From: Herbidospora cretacea
GTDB lineage: Bacteria; Actinomycetota; Actinomycetes; Streptosporangiales; Streptosporangiaceae
Direction of reading: 5' to 3'
Length of the DNA: 64,000 nt
Assembly: GCF_001570605.1 (NCBI RefSeq)
Contig: NZ_BBXG01000002.1
Location: 400,472-464,471, forward strand
Below the pieces are notes generated by a model, which was not told the origin of the DNA, did not search any database, and saw only the letters and a program-made list of their open reading frames with translations. The stretch's first letter is position 1; each line of letters begins with the position of its first letter. The position numbers and the translations under genes were made by a program. Positions 8,590 to 17,433 of this stretch are shown here, piece by piece.

Positions 8590-9734
8590 TCGATCACGCG
8601 CGGGCAGCCCTTGGCCGCGTACAGCAGGAAGTGGGTCGACTCCTGCGGCGAGAAGTTGTCGTCGGAGCCGATGACCAGGGTGCACTCGCCCGTCTTCAGC
8701 CGCGGACCCCACGCCAGGCTCTCCAGGTTCTGGGTGGGTTCCGGCTGGTTGATGTCGAGGATCAGGTGCTTGCGGACCGGCCGGTAGAACATGCGGGTCA
8801 TCAGGCTGTCACGGTGCAGGATGTTGGTCGCGCCGCGCAGGTCGATCTCGTAGAGCCGCACCCGGTAGTTGACGCCCTCGATCCACGACCGCTCCAGCGC
8901 CAGGTAGCGGTGGTCGTCGATGGCCAGCAGCTCGGACACGCCGCTGTCGGTCGCGCCGGTCGGCGGGATCGGCGCGGCGGGCAGCTTCTCGATCTGGTAG
9001 GCGTACTGGGCGCGGACCCGGCCGTTGCGGTTCCACACCGTGATCCGGGCGGGGGCGCCCGCCTCGACGCTCGGCGGGGTGCCGTCCTCGAAACGGGGTC
9101 CTTCGACGATCGCGGCGATCCGGTGCTTGGTCAGCGTCAGGCCCTCGATGCCGAAGTTGCGGCGCGGCCCCCGGTTCTCGTTCGTCAACAGCAGGTTGTG
9201 GGGCAGGTGGAGGCTCTTGACGTGCTCGCCCTCCCGGTTGGCCCAGCGGATGAACTGCTGCGACATCGGGATGGCGGTGTTCTGCGGGTCGGGCCGGTCA
9301 CCCTCGCTCGACCAGACGAGCTTGCGGGTCAGGGGGTCCCAGCGGATGCTCTCCGGGTCGGCGGAATCGGGCTGGGCGTACGGAGGATAGGGCGAGCCGT
9401 CGGGCCGCTTCAGCGTGTGCACGCCCTTGACGCTCACCCCGCGGAACTCGCCGGTCCGCTTGTTGATGTCGAGTTTGCCGGTGTAGAAGCGGGCCGGCTG
9501 GTAGCGCCAGCGGTCGTCGGAGATGAAATACCAGGTCCCGGTGAGCGGGTCGCGGTCGATCCCGGACAGTCCGCCGAGCGTGGTGCCCTCGACCTGGGTC
9601 AGGTGCGGCAGCCGCTGGTCACCGAGGAACCGGGTGATCCGGAAGTCCGGCCGGTCGGCGGCCAGCGCGGGCTGGGCGGCCGGCGCCATCGCGGCCAGCG
9701 CCACCAGGGCGATGCGGGCAAGATGGTGTCGCAC
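8580..9734 (-). CDS. Secreted phytase-like (esterase-like) protein
   Basis: This is an exported 384-aa protein of the phytase-like beta-propeller family. The GTG at 9734 is chosen because GAGGAG lies 6 nt upstream and it yields a clean Sec signal peptide (VRHHLARIALVALA...PALA-ADRP). Longer in-frame starts would bury the signal. The family signature regions are VEGTTLGGLSGIDRDP near the N-terminus, SDDRWRYQPARFY, and SLAWGPRLKTGECTLVIGSDDNF near the C-terminus. Its enzymatic substrate is unproven in most homologues. Confidence 0.83.
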   Translation of the reverse strand: MRHHLARIALVALAAMAPAAQPALAADRPDFRITRFLGDQRLPHLTQVEGTTLGGLSGIDRDPLTGTWYFISDDRWRYQPARFYTGKLDINKRTGEFRGVSVKGVHTLKRPDGSPYPPYAQPDSADPESIRWDPLTRKLVWSSEGDRPDPQNTAIPMSQQFIRWANREGEHVKSLHLPHNLLLTNENRGPRRNFGIEGLTLTKHRIAAIVEGPRFEDGTPPSVEAGAPARITVWNRNGRVRAQYAYQIEKLPAAPIPPTGATDSGVSELLAIDDHRYLALERSWIEGVNYRVRLYEIDLRGATNILHRDSLMTRMFYRPVRKHLILDINQPEPTQNLESLAWGPRLKTGECTLVIGSDDNFSPQESTHFLLYAAKGCPRVIDQK

Positions 9735-9835
9735 GATTCTCCTCGTCCCCCGAACAATTCGATCGGGGTTCATGAGATCGCTTAAGGCGCTCCGAGTCAC
9801 GGCTGGCCGGACCTGCCGCGGCACTCATGGGGGAA

Positions 9836-10495
9836 TTATGGGAGTTCGGCGAACCGCTCCACGTCATCGGTTCGCCCGGAGATGAGGATCACGTCGCCGT
9901 AGGACAGTTCGGTGTCCGCCGTCGCGTACGTGAAATCCTCGTTCGGGCTCTTCACGGCCACCACCGTGACCCCGTATTTGCGCCGCAGGTTCGACTCGCC
10001 CAGCGGGCGGCCCACGTATTCACGCGGCGGCCGGGTCTTGCACAGCGCGAAGTCGTCGTCGACCTGCATGTAGTCGAGCATCCGCCCGCTCACCAGCCGC
10101 GCCACCCGCTCGCCCATGTCGTTGTCGGGGAAGACCACGTGGTGGACCCCGATGCGCCGCAGGATCTGGCCGTGCTGCTTGGTGATGGCCTTGGCCCAGA
10201 TGTCCTCGATCTCCATCTCGACCAGCAGCGACGCGGTCAGGATGCTCGCCTCCAGCCCGGTCCCGATGGCCACGACCGCGCGGTAGAAGTCGGGCACGCC
10301 GAGCTGCCTGAGGGCCTCCACGTCGGTCGCGTCGGCGGTCGCGACGTGGGTGATGTGCCCGGCCAGGTGCTGGACCGTCTTGGCATTGCTGTCGATGGCC
10401 AGGACCTCGGTCCCGCGCCTGGTCAGTTCGAGAGCCAGCGAGCTGCCGAACCGGCCCAGCCCGATCACCACGACGGCGTCGCTCTTGTCAGCCAA
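9836..10495 (-). CDS. KtrA/TrkA-type RCK subunit of K+ uptake
   Basis: This is a 219-aa cytoplasmic gating ring subunit. An N-terminal Rossmann-type RCK_N domain (VVVIGLGRFGSSLALELTRRG, with a later Asp in AIDSN) binds nucleotide, and a C-terminal RCK_C domain (about residues 135-219; PLGESNLRRKYGVTVVAVK) follows. It assembles on the KtrB channel encoded immediately upstream; the two genes overlap by 8 nt, so they are co-translated. Length and motifs are complete. Confidence 0.9.
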   Translation of the reverse strand: MADKSDAVVVIGLGRFGSSLALELTRRGTEVLAIDSNAKTVQHLAGHITHVATADATDVEALRQLGVPDFYRAVVAIGTGLEASILTASLLVEMEIEDIWAKAITKQHGQILRRIGVHHVVFPDNDMGERVARLVSGRMLDYMQVDDDFALCKTRPPREYVGRPLGESNLRRKYGVTVVAVKSPNEDFTYATADTELSYGDVILISGRTDDVERFAELP

Positions 10496-11852
10496 CGATC
10501 ACACGCTCCTCGGGAAGTTCGTAACGGCGGCCGCGTTCCTTCAGCGCCAGCGCCGATCCAAGAGTGAGGGGCCCGATGCGCCCGATGAACATCAGGATCA
10601 GCAGCAGCACCTGCCCCGCCTGGGGCAGGTCAGCCGTGATGCCGGTCGACAGCCCGACCACGCCGGTGGCCGACACGACCTCGAAGAGCACCTTCTCCAG
10701 GTCGTGCGGGCTGATCAGCAGCAGCAGGTACGTCGACACCACCACCAGCGCCGCGCTCATCGCGGTGATGACGACCGCCTGGCGCTGCACCGGCGACGAC
10801 AGCCGCCGGTGGCCGACGTTGACGTGGGTCTCGCCGCGCATCTCGGCCCACACGATCAGGATGATCAGCCCGATCGTGGTCACCTTGACGCCCCCGGCCG
10901 TGCCGGCGCTGCCGCCGCCGATGAACATCAGCAGCTCGGTCACCAGCCAGCTCGACGGCTCCATCGACGCGATGTCGATGCTGTTGAACCCGCCCGACCT
11001 CGGCATCACGGCGGCGAAGAACGCCGCCAGCAGCTTCCCGGGGTCCTCCAGCGCGCCCAGCGTCTTCGGGTTGTGCCATTCGACCGACAGGAAGATGAGC
11101 GTCCCCCCGGCCAGCAGCACGGTCGTCATGAACATGGTCACCCGGGTCAGCACCGACCAGCGGCCGGGGTGACGCCACAGCCGGACGAGCTCGAAGATGA
11201 CCGGGAACCCGAGGCCGCCGATGATGACCGCGACGGCGATGGTCAGGCAGATCCACGGGTCGGCGGCGAACCGGATCAGCCCGTCGGGCCACAGCGCGAA
11301 GCCCGCGTTGTTGAACGCCGAGATCGCGTGGAAGAACCCCAGATACGCGGCCCGCCAGAACGTCTCGTCGTAGGCGACGATGAATCGGACGGTCAGAATC
11401 GTGCCCGCGACCGTCTCGCAGAGCAGGCTGAACAGCACGACGTTGCGGACCACCCGGCGCACGTCGCTCATGTTCATCGCGCGCGTCTCGACCTGCGCGA
11501 TCATCTGGGTGCGCAGCTTCAGCCGCCGGGCGATCAGGACCGTGAACAGGGTGGCCAGGGTCATGATCCCGAGGCCGCCGATCTTGATGAGCGCGGCGAT
11601 CACGATCTCGCCGAACACCGACCAGTGGGCCGCCGTGTCGACCATGACCAGCCCGGTCACACAGGCCGCCGACGTGGCCGTGAACAGGGCGGGCATCAGC
11701 CCGGGAGAGGTCCCGGCGGTGGTCGCGACGGGCAGCGACAGCAGCAGGGTGCCGACCAGGATGGCGAACCCGAACCCGCCGACGACGACGCGTGCGGGAT
11801 GGTGAAATATCGACGGGCGGCGGACACGCCGCGCCGTTAACAACCCTGCCAT
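10488..11852 (-). CDS. KtrB/TrkH-type K+ transporter subunit
   Basis: This is a 454-aa membrane channel of the Trk/Ktr/HKT superfamily, with four pore-loop repeats. Recognisable filter or pore regions are FTATSAACVTGLVMVDT, FHAISAFNNAGFALWPDG, MPRSGGFNSIDIASM and SATGVVGLSTGITADLP. Each carries the conserved Gly of the selectivity filter. The KtrA ring is co-translated downstream. A K+-uptake role is well established for the family; whether transport is Na+-dependent is not visible. It is divergent from a MarR gene with only 74 bp between. Confidence 0.92.
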   Translation of the reverse strand: MAGLLTARRVRRPSIFHHPARVVVGGFGFAILVGTLLLSLPVATTAGTSPGLMPALFTATSAACVTGLVMVDTAAHWSVFGEIVIAALIKIGGLGIMTLATLFTVLIARRLKLRTQMIAQVETRAMNMSDVRRVVRNVVLFSLLCETVAGTILTVRFIVAYDETFWRAAYLGFFHAISAFNNAGFALWPDGLIRFAADPWICLTIAVAVIIGGLGFPVIFELVRLWRHPGRWSVLTRVTMFMTTVLLAGGTLIFLSVEWHNPKTLGALEDPGKLLAAFFAAVMPRSGGFNSIDIASMEPSSWLVTELLMFIGGGSAGTAGGVKVTTIGLIILIVWAEMRGETHVNVGHRRLSSPVQRQAVVITAMSAALVVVSTYLLLLISPHDLEKVLFEVVSATGVVGLSTGITADLPQAGQVLLLILMFIGRIGPLTLGSALALKERGRRYELPEERVIVG

Positions 11853-11913
11853 TGGAGAAACGCCTCCGCGGAGCGCGCGAGATCGGGCCCCACGGTAACA
11901 GCAACGGCCGGGT

Positions 11914-11919
11914 TAGGGT
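11914..11919 (+). promoter_or_regulatory. Leaderless -10 box for the MarR gene
   Basis: TAGGGT matches the actinobacterial TANNNT -10 element and ends 7 nt before the MarR ATG at 11927. This places the transcript start at or next to the start codon. No Shine-Dalgarno is present, which agrees with leaderless translation. Confidence 0.5.
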
Positions 11920-11926
11920 GGATCGC

Positions 11927-12397
11927 ATGGCTCCCCGGCATGCCGCCAATTTCGGCTGGTCCATCAGCATGGTCCTGCGCCGCTGGCAGGAGTTCGCCGA
12001 GGAGGCGTTCCGAGACCTCCCTCACGGCAGCCGGGGGTTCCTCCTCCTGTCGGTGGTCGTCCACGAAGACGTGCCGACGCAGGGCGCCCTGGCGACCCGG
12101 CTGGCGATCGACCGGACCGTCCTCACCTATGTCATCGACGACCTGGAGAAGGCCGGCCTGATCGAGCGCCGGCCCGACCCCCGCGACCGCCGCGCGCGCC
12201 GGATCGTGGCGACCGAGACGGGCCGGAAGGTCCAGGCCGAGGGCGAGAAGCGGATGGCCGACGCCGAGGCGAGCGTGCTCGGCGGCCTCCCGGAAGACCA
12301 GCGGGAGGCCTTCCGCGACTACGCCGACCGGGCCGCCGAAGCGATCTTCAAGGCGGCCCCCGGCACCAACCCCTGCATGGCGGTGGAGAGCCTCTAA
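11927..12397 (+). CDS. MarR-family transcriptional regulator
   Basis: This is a 156-aa winged-helix regulator. The DNA-binding region reads PTQGALATRLAIDRTVLTYVIDDLEKAGLIERRPDPRDRRARRI, with the conserved wing DPRDRRAR. Helices before and after would form the dimer interface. The start at 11927 is taken because of the TAGGGT box 7 nt upstream and because residues before it are poorly coding. It is divergent from ktrB, and whether it controls potassium uptake is untested. MarR proteins usually bind small phenolic ligands. Confidence 0.87.
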   Translation: MAPRHAANFGWSISMVLRRWQEFAEEAFRDLPHGSRGFLLLSVVVHEDVPTQGALATRLAIDRTVLTYVIDDLEKAGLIERRPDPRDRRARRIVATETGRKVQAEGEKRMADAEASVLGGLPEDQREAFRDYADRAAEAIFKAAPGTNPCMAVESL

Positions 12398-12407
12398 CCC
12401 GGGGAGG

Positions 12408-12632
12408 TCAGGCGTAGAGGAACCAGAACCACTGCTGCCCGCCGTGGGTCTCCCACGAGCAGCGGTAGCTGGTCCACCAGCCCCACTGGATGCCCAGGTT
12501 GCCGCCGTTGTAGCAGTCTGACTGCATGTAGTAGGCGTACCGGATGCTGTCGGCCTGCGCGGGGGCGGCGGTGCCGGTGACGGCGAGGAACACGCCGCTC
12601 AGGAGAGCGGCGGAGACCAGGAGTTTGCGCAC
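12408..12632 (-). CDS. Small secreted Trp-rich protein
   Basis: This is a 74-aa protein. The N-terminal 27 residues are a Sec signal peptide (MRKLLVSAALLSGVFLAVTG, cleavage after PAQA). The mature part is about 47 aa with two Cys residues (SDCYNGG; YRCSWE), likely one disulfide, and five Trp plus four Tyr, giving a very aromatic peptide. No known family is recognised. It could be a small extracellular matrix or antimicrobial-type peptide, but this is speculation. It converges on the MarR gene with an 11-nt gap. Confidence 0.65.
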   Translation of the reverse strand: MRKLLVSAALLSGVFLAVTGTAAPAQADSIRYAYYMQSDCYNGGNLGIQWGWWTSYRCSWETHGGQQWFWFLYA

Positions 12633-12746
12633 GGCGATCCTCCACGGGAGTCGGGGGTGGCTACCCGGAATATCGCACCGCGCCCGGTTCCCGCCCAGCG
12701 CCGCCCGCCGCCTTGGGAGGGCGACCTGCGCCCGCCCGTGAAAGCT

Positions 12747-12935
12747 TCATGTGCGATTCCTGGCCCCCCATCCCGCCAGGGCGATCCCGGCGATCGTGAT
12801 CACGACGTAGACCGCGATCCGGGCCGCGAACCCGCCCGGCAGCCACCCCAGCAGCCCCGCGTCGTCGTGGTCGACCAGCATCCGGATCGCCCCCTGTGCC
12901 CCCAGGATCAGTAGCACCATGCCGATGATCTTCAT
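12747..12935 (-). CDS. Small two-helix membrane protein
   Basis: This is a 62-aa protein with two hydrophobic segments (MVLLILGAQGAIRML and IAVYVVITIAGIALAGWGA) and a short polar loop (VDHDDAGLLGWLPGG). The start at 12935 has GAGAAGGGG 4-12 nt upstream. It is divergent from a TetR gene across an 80-bp region holding a palindrome, so it is the probable target of that regulator. No function is known. Confidence 0.65.
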   Translation of the reverse strand: MKIIGMVLLILGAQGAIRMLVDHDDAGLLGWLPGGFAARIAVYVVITIAGIALAGWGARNRT

Positions 12936-12950
12936 GAGCCCCTTCTCACG

Positions 12951-13000
12951 TTTGTGGTACGACCGCATCATAAACCGAGTTGGTACGATCGAACCACAAA
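12951..13000. promoter_or_regulatory. Probable TetR operator in divergent promoter
   Basis: TTTGTGGT at 12951-12958 is repeated inversely as ACCACAAA at 12993-13000. Within this, 12981-12996 is a 16-bp palindrome with one mismatch (TGGTACGA/TCGAACCA), and its left half recurs at 12955-12962. Its position between the divergent genes fits autoregulation by the TetR protein. Confidence 0.55.
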
Positions 13001-13012
13001 AGAGGGGGGCCG

Positions 13013-13582
13013 ATGCCACGTCAGGTCGACCATGCGCGCCGCCGCCGCCAGATCGCCGAGGCCGTCTGGCGGCTCGCCGGCCGGGGCGGCCTGGAAGAGG
13101 TGACCCTGCGCCAGGTCGCGGCCGAGGCCGACGTGTCCGTCCGGCTGGTGCAGTACTACTTCGGCACCCGCGACGACCTCCTCCTGGGCGCCCTGGAGAT
13201 CATCAACGCCGACGCCGGAGAACGGGCCAGGGAGCGCGTCGAGGCCCAGGGGCCGGGCCTGCGGGAGATCGTCCGGGCGGTCCTGCTGGAGCTGCTCCCG
13301 CTCGACGAGGAACGCCGGGCCCGCCATGTCGTGTACGCCGCCTACTTCGTCCGCTTCCTCGCCGACGCCGGCCTGCGGGCGGCGATCCAGGACGACCCCG
13401 ACGCCCTGGAGACGATGGTGGCCGCGCTGCTCGCGGACGTGACCGAGTCACCCGGCGACGAGGCGGCCTTCCTGGTCGCCGCGGCCGGCGGCCTGCAGGG
13501 CCAGATCCTCCTGGGCCACCGCACCGAGGCCGACGCGGTCCGGCTGATCGACCGGCAACTCGACCGCGTCTTCAGGGTGTGA
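13013..13582 (+). CDS. TetR-family transcriptional regulator
   Basis: This is a 189-aa regulator. The N-terminal HTH covers residues about 5-52 (RRRRQIAEAVWRLAGRGG, then VTLRQVAAEADVSVRLVQYY) and a TetR_C-type ligand/dimerisation domain follows. The start at 13013 (MPRQVDH) is chosen for the purine-rich GAGGGGGG just upstream; an earlier ATG at 12980 would lie inside the operator. It likely represses itself and the divergent small membrane protein. Confidence 0.88.
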   Translation: MPRQVDHARRRRQIAEAVWRLAGRGGLEEVTLRQVAAEADVSVRLVQYYFGTRDDLLLGALEIINADAGERARERVEAQGPGLREIVRAVLLELLPLDEERRARHVVYAAYFVRFLADAGLRAAIQDDPDALETMVAALLADVTESPGDEAAFLVAAAGGLQGQILLGHRTEADAVRLIDRQLDRVFRV

Positions 13583-13597
13583 CATATCGTCCGAAAG

Positions 13598-14536
13598 ATG
13601 CAGACCACCGTCATCACGCTGGACCACTTACCAGCCGATGAGCGCTTCGACTTCTGGTGGGAGGCCGTCGGCCAGTCGGTGGTGTCGGTGGACGCCGCCA
13701 GCGACCACGCGGCCGACTTCTGGGCCCGGATGACCGCCGTCGACCTGGGCCTCGTGCAGGTCTCGCGGGTGCGCTCGGCGTCGTTCGAGGCGCGCCGGAC
13801 CGTCCGGCGCATCCGCCAGTCAGACCCGGAGTTCTACCAGCTCAACTACACCCTCATGGGCAGGTCGGGCCTGGAGCAGAACGGCCGCCAGTGCACCCTG
13901 GTCCCCGGCGACTTCACCCTCTACGACACCTCGCGCCCCTTCCACGCGTGGTCGAGCGCCACCCCCGTCGCGGCGGAGGGGATGATCGTCCAGTTCCCCC
14001 ACCAGGCGCTGCCGCTGCCCGCGAGCACCGTCGGGCCCCTGCTGTCGACGCGGCTCCCCGGCGTCGGCAGCCTCCTCGCCGACCTGCTCCTCCACCTCGC
14101 CGAACAGGGCGCCCGACCAGCCCTGACCGCGACCATCCTCGAACTGATCACCGACGTGCTGGCGGCCCACGCCGGGGTCGGCGTGCCCGGCCCGCCGTCG
14201 CTGATCCAGATCCAGGCCTTCATCGAAGACCACCTCCACGAACCGGCCCTGTCCCCGGCCGCCGTCGCGCACGCCCACCACGTGTCGCTGCGGCACCTCC
14301 AGCGGATGTTCGAACGGCAGGGGCTGAGCGCCGCGACGTGGATCCGCGAGCGGCGGCTGACCCGGGCGCGGCGGGATCTGGCCGACCCGCGCTTCGACGG
14401 GCTGGCGGTCCGGGCCATCGGGGCGCGCTGGGGGTTCCACAACGACGCCCACTTCAGCCGGACGTTCCGGACCGCCTTCGGGGAGTCGCCGGGGGCCTAC
14501 CGGACGGGTCGGAGCCGGAGCGCAGGGCGGCCCTGA
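13598..14536 (+). CDS. AraC-family transcriptional regulator
   Basis: This is a 312-aa regulator with an N-terminal AraC_binding_2-type cupin-like domain (residues about 20-190; YQLNYTLMGRSGLEQNGR, GDFTLYDTSRPF) and a C-terminal AraC HTH pair (about 210-312; SLRHLQRMFERQGLS, AIGARWGFHNDAHFSRTFRT). It starts 15 nt after the TetR gene and may be co-transcribed with it. Its last 83 nt overlap the 3' end of the convergent STAND NTPase gene; both frames look genuinely coding there. Confidence 0.87.
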   Translation: MQTTVITLDHLPADERFDFWWEAVGQSVVSVDAASDHAADFWARMTAVDLGLVQVSRVRSASFEARRTVRRIRQSDPEFYQLNYTLMGRSGLEQNGRQCTLVPGDFTLYDTSRPFHAWSSATPVAAEGMIVQFPHQALPLPASTVGPLLSTRLPGVGSLLADLLLHLAEQGARPALTATILELITDVLAAHAGVGVPGPPSLIQIQAFIEDHLHEPALSPAAVAHAHHVSLRHLQRMFERQGLSAATWIRERRLTRARRDLADPRFDGLAVRAIGARWGFHNDAHFSRTFRTAFGESPGAYRTGRSRSAGRP

Positions 14537-17432
14537 GGGCGACCGCCTGGGCGTGGTCCGGGCCGTGGACGGTCTCGGCCAGCGTCAGCGCGCGTTCGAG
14601 GAGAGGGACGGCGTCTTCGGGCCGTCCCCGGCCGCGCAGGGCCGCGGCGAGGTTGTTCAGCCGGACCACGACGTCTGGATGGTCGGGGCCGTAGGCGGCT
14701 TCGGTGATCGCCAGCGCGCGTTCGAGGAGCGGGACGGCCTCCTCCGCCCGTCCCGCGTCGTTGAGGGTGGTGCCGAGGTTGTTCAGCCGGACGGCGGTGT
14801 CCGGGTGGTCGGGACCGCAGGCCTCCTCGGTGATGGCGAGGGCGCGTTCCTGCAACGGCGTCACCTCCTCCAGCCGTCCCAGATCAGCGAGGATCACGGC
14901 GAGGTTGGCCAGGTGGACGCCGACGCGTGGGTGGCCGGGCCCGAGGAGGGTCTCGGCGACGGCCAGGGCGCGCCGTTCCATGTCGGCCGCCTCGTCCAGC
15001 CGCCCTGTCTCGCGCAGGATCACGGCGAGGTTCCCCAGTTCGCTGGCGTACTGGGGATGGTCCGGCCCGTAGGCGGCCTCGGTGATGCTCAGGCAGCGTT
15101 CGAGCAGCGCGAGGGCTTCGGCGGACCGTCCCGTGTCGCGCAGGCCGAGCGCCAGGTTGTCCAGCAGGACGGCCAGGTCGGGGTGGTCGGGGCCGAACGC
15201 CTTCTCCGTGACGGCGATGGCCCGCTCGGCGAGGGGGATGGCCTCGCGGGGCCGGCCCAGGGCCAGGAGGCTGTGCGCCCGGTTGTTCAGCCAGGTCGCC
15301 ATGGCCGGATGGTCCGGGCCGAGGGCGGTCTCGACGATGGCCGACGCACGCTCGAACAGCGGCAGGGCCTCGCCCGGACGTCCGAGGTTGTGCAGCGTGG
15401 CGGCGAGGTTGCCCAGGCGCAGGGCCATCTCGGGATGACCGGGACCGAGGGCGGCTTCGACGATGGCCAGCGCGCGCTCCTCCAGCGGGAGGGCCTCGGC
15501 CGGCCGGCCCAGACTCGAGAAGCCCAGGGCGAGGTTGCCCAGCCGGGCGGCGACGTGGGGATGGTCGGGCCCGTAGGCGGCCTCGGTGATGGCCAGGGCG
15601 CGCTGTTCGAGCGGGAGGACCTCTCCAGGGTGGCCCGCCACGCGGAGGGCGGCGGCGAGATTGCCGAGCGGGGTGGCGGTATCGGGATGGTCGGGGCCGA
15701 ACGCGCTCTCGCTGACGGCCAGGGCCTGGCGGAACAGCGGGACGGCTTCGGCCGCTCGTCCGAGAGTTTGCAGCGTGACGCCCAGGTTGCTCAGCCGCAG
15801 GGCGACGCGAGGGTGGTCGGCCCCGTAGGAGGCCTGGGTGATGGCCAGGGCGCGCCGCGCCAGCGGGACGGCCTCCGCCGACCGGCCGAGGTCATGGAGG
15901 ATCTGGGCCAGATTGCCCAGGCGGTTGGCGATCTCGGGGTGATCGGGCCGGTGGGCGGCTTCGGCGATGGCCAGCGCGCGTGCTTCCAGGGGGAGGGCCT
16001 CTCCGGGCCGGCCGAGATTGCTGAGCGCGCCGGCGAGGTTGCCCAGGAACGTCGCGATGGTGGGGTGGCCGGGGCCGTGGCCGCGTTCGGCGATGGCCAG
16101 CGCGCGGACGGCGAGGTCGTGCGCGCGCTCGTGCCGGCCCTGGACCATGAGGAACACCCCCGCCCTGGCGAGGAGCAGGCTGAGATCCGTGTGTTCGTCG
16201 CCCTCCCGGCAGCGGGAGGCGAGCGCGTCGATGTGCGGCAGCAGGTCCCGCCAGGCCGCCCAGCTGCTCACATCGGTGGCGGGGTCGCCGGGGAACGCGC
16301 CCATCAGGGCCGAGAGCGCGGTTGCCCGCGCCCGCTCCTGGCGCGGATCGTCGTGGTCGAGCCCGTGGCGGATCACCGACTGGAACAGCCGGTGCATGCT
16401 GATCGTCTCGGTCTCGTCCCGCCCCGACCGGGTGATCATGCTGTACGAGGCCAGGACCGCCAGGCCGTCGTCCCACGCGTCGCCGAACAGCGACCGGGGC
16501 ACGTCGTCGGGGGCCAGGCAGGCCAGCACCCGCAGCAGATGTTCGTGCTCGCCCAGCGCGGTGACGTGGTGGTTCCACAGCCGGGCGATGATCCGCTCCG
16601 CGTCGCCGCCCTGGGGAGACCGCGCGTGGGCCCGCGCCGGGTCTGCGCGCAGCTCCCGCAGATAGCGGGCGGGGCCACGTCTCTCCTGGCGCATGTACGC
16701 CGCCGCCTGCTCCAGCGCCAGCGGCAGATGCCCCAGCTCCGCCGCGATCTCCGCCAGCACCTCGCCGGGCGGCTCCCCGGCGATCGACCGCAGCAGCTCC
16801 AGCGCCGCCGGTCCGTCGAGAACCGGCAGGGACAGGGCGGTCAGCCCCGGCCAGAACACGTCCCGCCGGGTCGTGATCACCAGGTGTCCGCAGGAGAGCC
16901 GGTCGACGCAGGCCCGCACGTCGGCGGGGTCGTCGACGTTGTCCAGCACCACCAGCCAGCCAGGGTGGGACTGGAGCCAGTCGAGCGCCCAACCGGCGGC
17001 CATGGCCGCGTCGCCGACCAGGCCGATCGGCGGATGGAGCGCCGCCGCCAGCCCGGACAGCCCGAGTTCGAGGTTCTGCGGCGAGTCGGCGGTGATCCAG
17101 CAGGCGACCGGATATTCGTCGCGGTAGGCGTGGGCGTACTGCCGGACCAGCTCCGACTTCCCCACCCCGGCCATGCCGTGGACGACCTGCCGGACCGCCG
17201 GCGCCCGGGTGAGCAGCGCGCGGAGCCCGTCGAGGTCGCGCCCGACGAAGGTCCCGGCCCGGGGAGCCTCCAGCCGGTGGACCGGCGCGTCCGGCGAGAC
17301 CCGGACCTGCCGGGCGGCCAGCACCTGACCGACCTCGACGCGGACGTCTCCGGTGATCACCGTGCCGCTGACGCCGCCGCCCACCGCCACGGACCGCGCG
17401 CCCGGGGCGGCGACGGGCGGCGTGTCGGCCAT
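14454..17432 (-). CDS. STAND NTPase with NB-ARC domain and kinesin-light-chain TPR array
   Basis: This is a 992-aa predicted signalling ATPase. An N-terminal Gly-rich strand motif (residues 14-29, SVAVGGGVSGTVITGD) precedes the NTPase: Walker A GMAGVGKS at 86-93, Walker B WLVVLDNVDD at 159-168 and the NB-ARC GxP-type motif GHLPLALEQAAAYM at 234-247. From about residue 430 to 970 lie twelve to thirteen 42-aa TPRs of the kinesin-light-chain type (consensus GPDHPxxAxxLxNLA...ALPLxERALAI). Such proteins oligomerise on ligand sensing and act in conflict or developmental signalling in multicellular actinomycetes. A partner gene with the same N-terminal motif lies one base upstream. No effector domain is fused, so the partner or another protein must supply the output. 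Confidence 0.88.
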   Translation of the reverse strand: MADTPPVAAPGARSVAVGGGVSGTVITGDVRVEVGQVLAARQVRVSPDAPVHRLEAPRAGTFVGRDLDGLRALLTRAPAVRQVVHGMAGVGKSELVRQYAHAYRDEYPVACWITADSPQNLELGLSGLAAALHPPIGLVGDAAMAAGWALDWLQSHPGWLVVLDNVDDPADVRACVDRLSCGHLVITTRRDVFWPGLTALSLPVLDGPAALELLRSIAGEPPGEVLAEIAAELGHLPLALEQAAAYMRQERRGPARYLRELRADPARAHARSPQGGDAERIIARLWNHHVTALGEHEHLLRVLACLAPDDVPRSLFGDAWDDGLAVLASYSMITRSGRDETETISMHRLFQSVIRHGLDHDDPRQERARATALSALMGAFPGDPATDVSSWAAWRDLLPHIDALASRCREGDEHTDLSLLLARAGVFLMVQGRHERAHDLAVRALAIAERGHGPGHPTIATFLGNLAGALSNLGRPGEALPLEARALAIAEAAHRPDHPEIANRLGNLAQILHDLGRSAEAVPLARRALAITQASYGADHPRVALRLSNLGVTLQTLGRAAEAVPLFRQALAVSESAFGPDHPDTATPLGNLAAALRVAGHPGEVLPLEQRALAITEAAYGPDHPHVAARLGNLALGFSSLGRPAEALPLEERALAIVEAALGPGHPEMALRLGNLAATLHNLGRPGEALPLFERASAIVETALGPDHPAMATWLNNRAHSLLALGRPREAIPLAERAIAVTEKAFGPDHPDLAVLLDNLALGLRDTGRSAEALALLERCLSITEAAYGPDHPQYASELGNLAVILRETGRLDEAADMERRALAVAETLLGPGHPRVGVHLANLAVILADLGRLEEVTPLQERALAITEEACGPDHPDTAVRLNNLGTTLNDAGRAEEAVPLLERALAITEAAYGPDHPDVVVRLNNLAAALRGRGRPEDAVPLLERALTLAETVHGPDHAQAVALRAALRSGSDPSGRPPATPRRRSGTSG
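14530..16145. repeat. 126-bp tandem repeats encoding TPRs
   Basis: About 12-13 copies of a 126-bp unit (42 codons) encode the TPR array. The phrase GPDHP or a close variant recurs once per unit. The high nucleotide similarity between units could allow copy-number change by recombination. Confidence 0.8.
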
Positions 17433-17433
17433 G

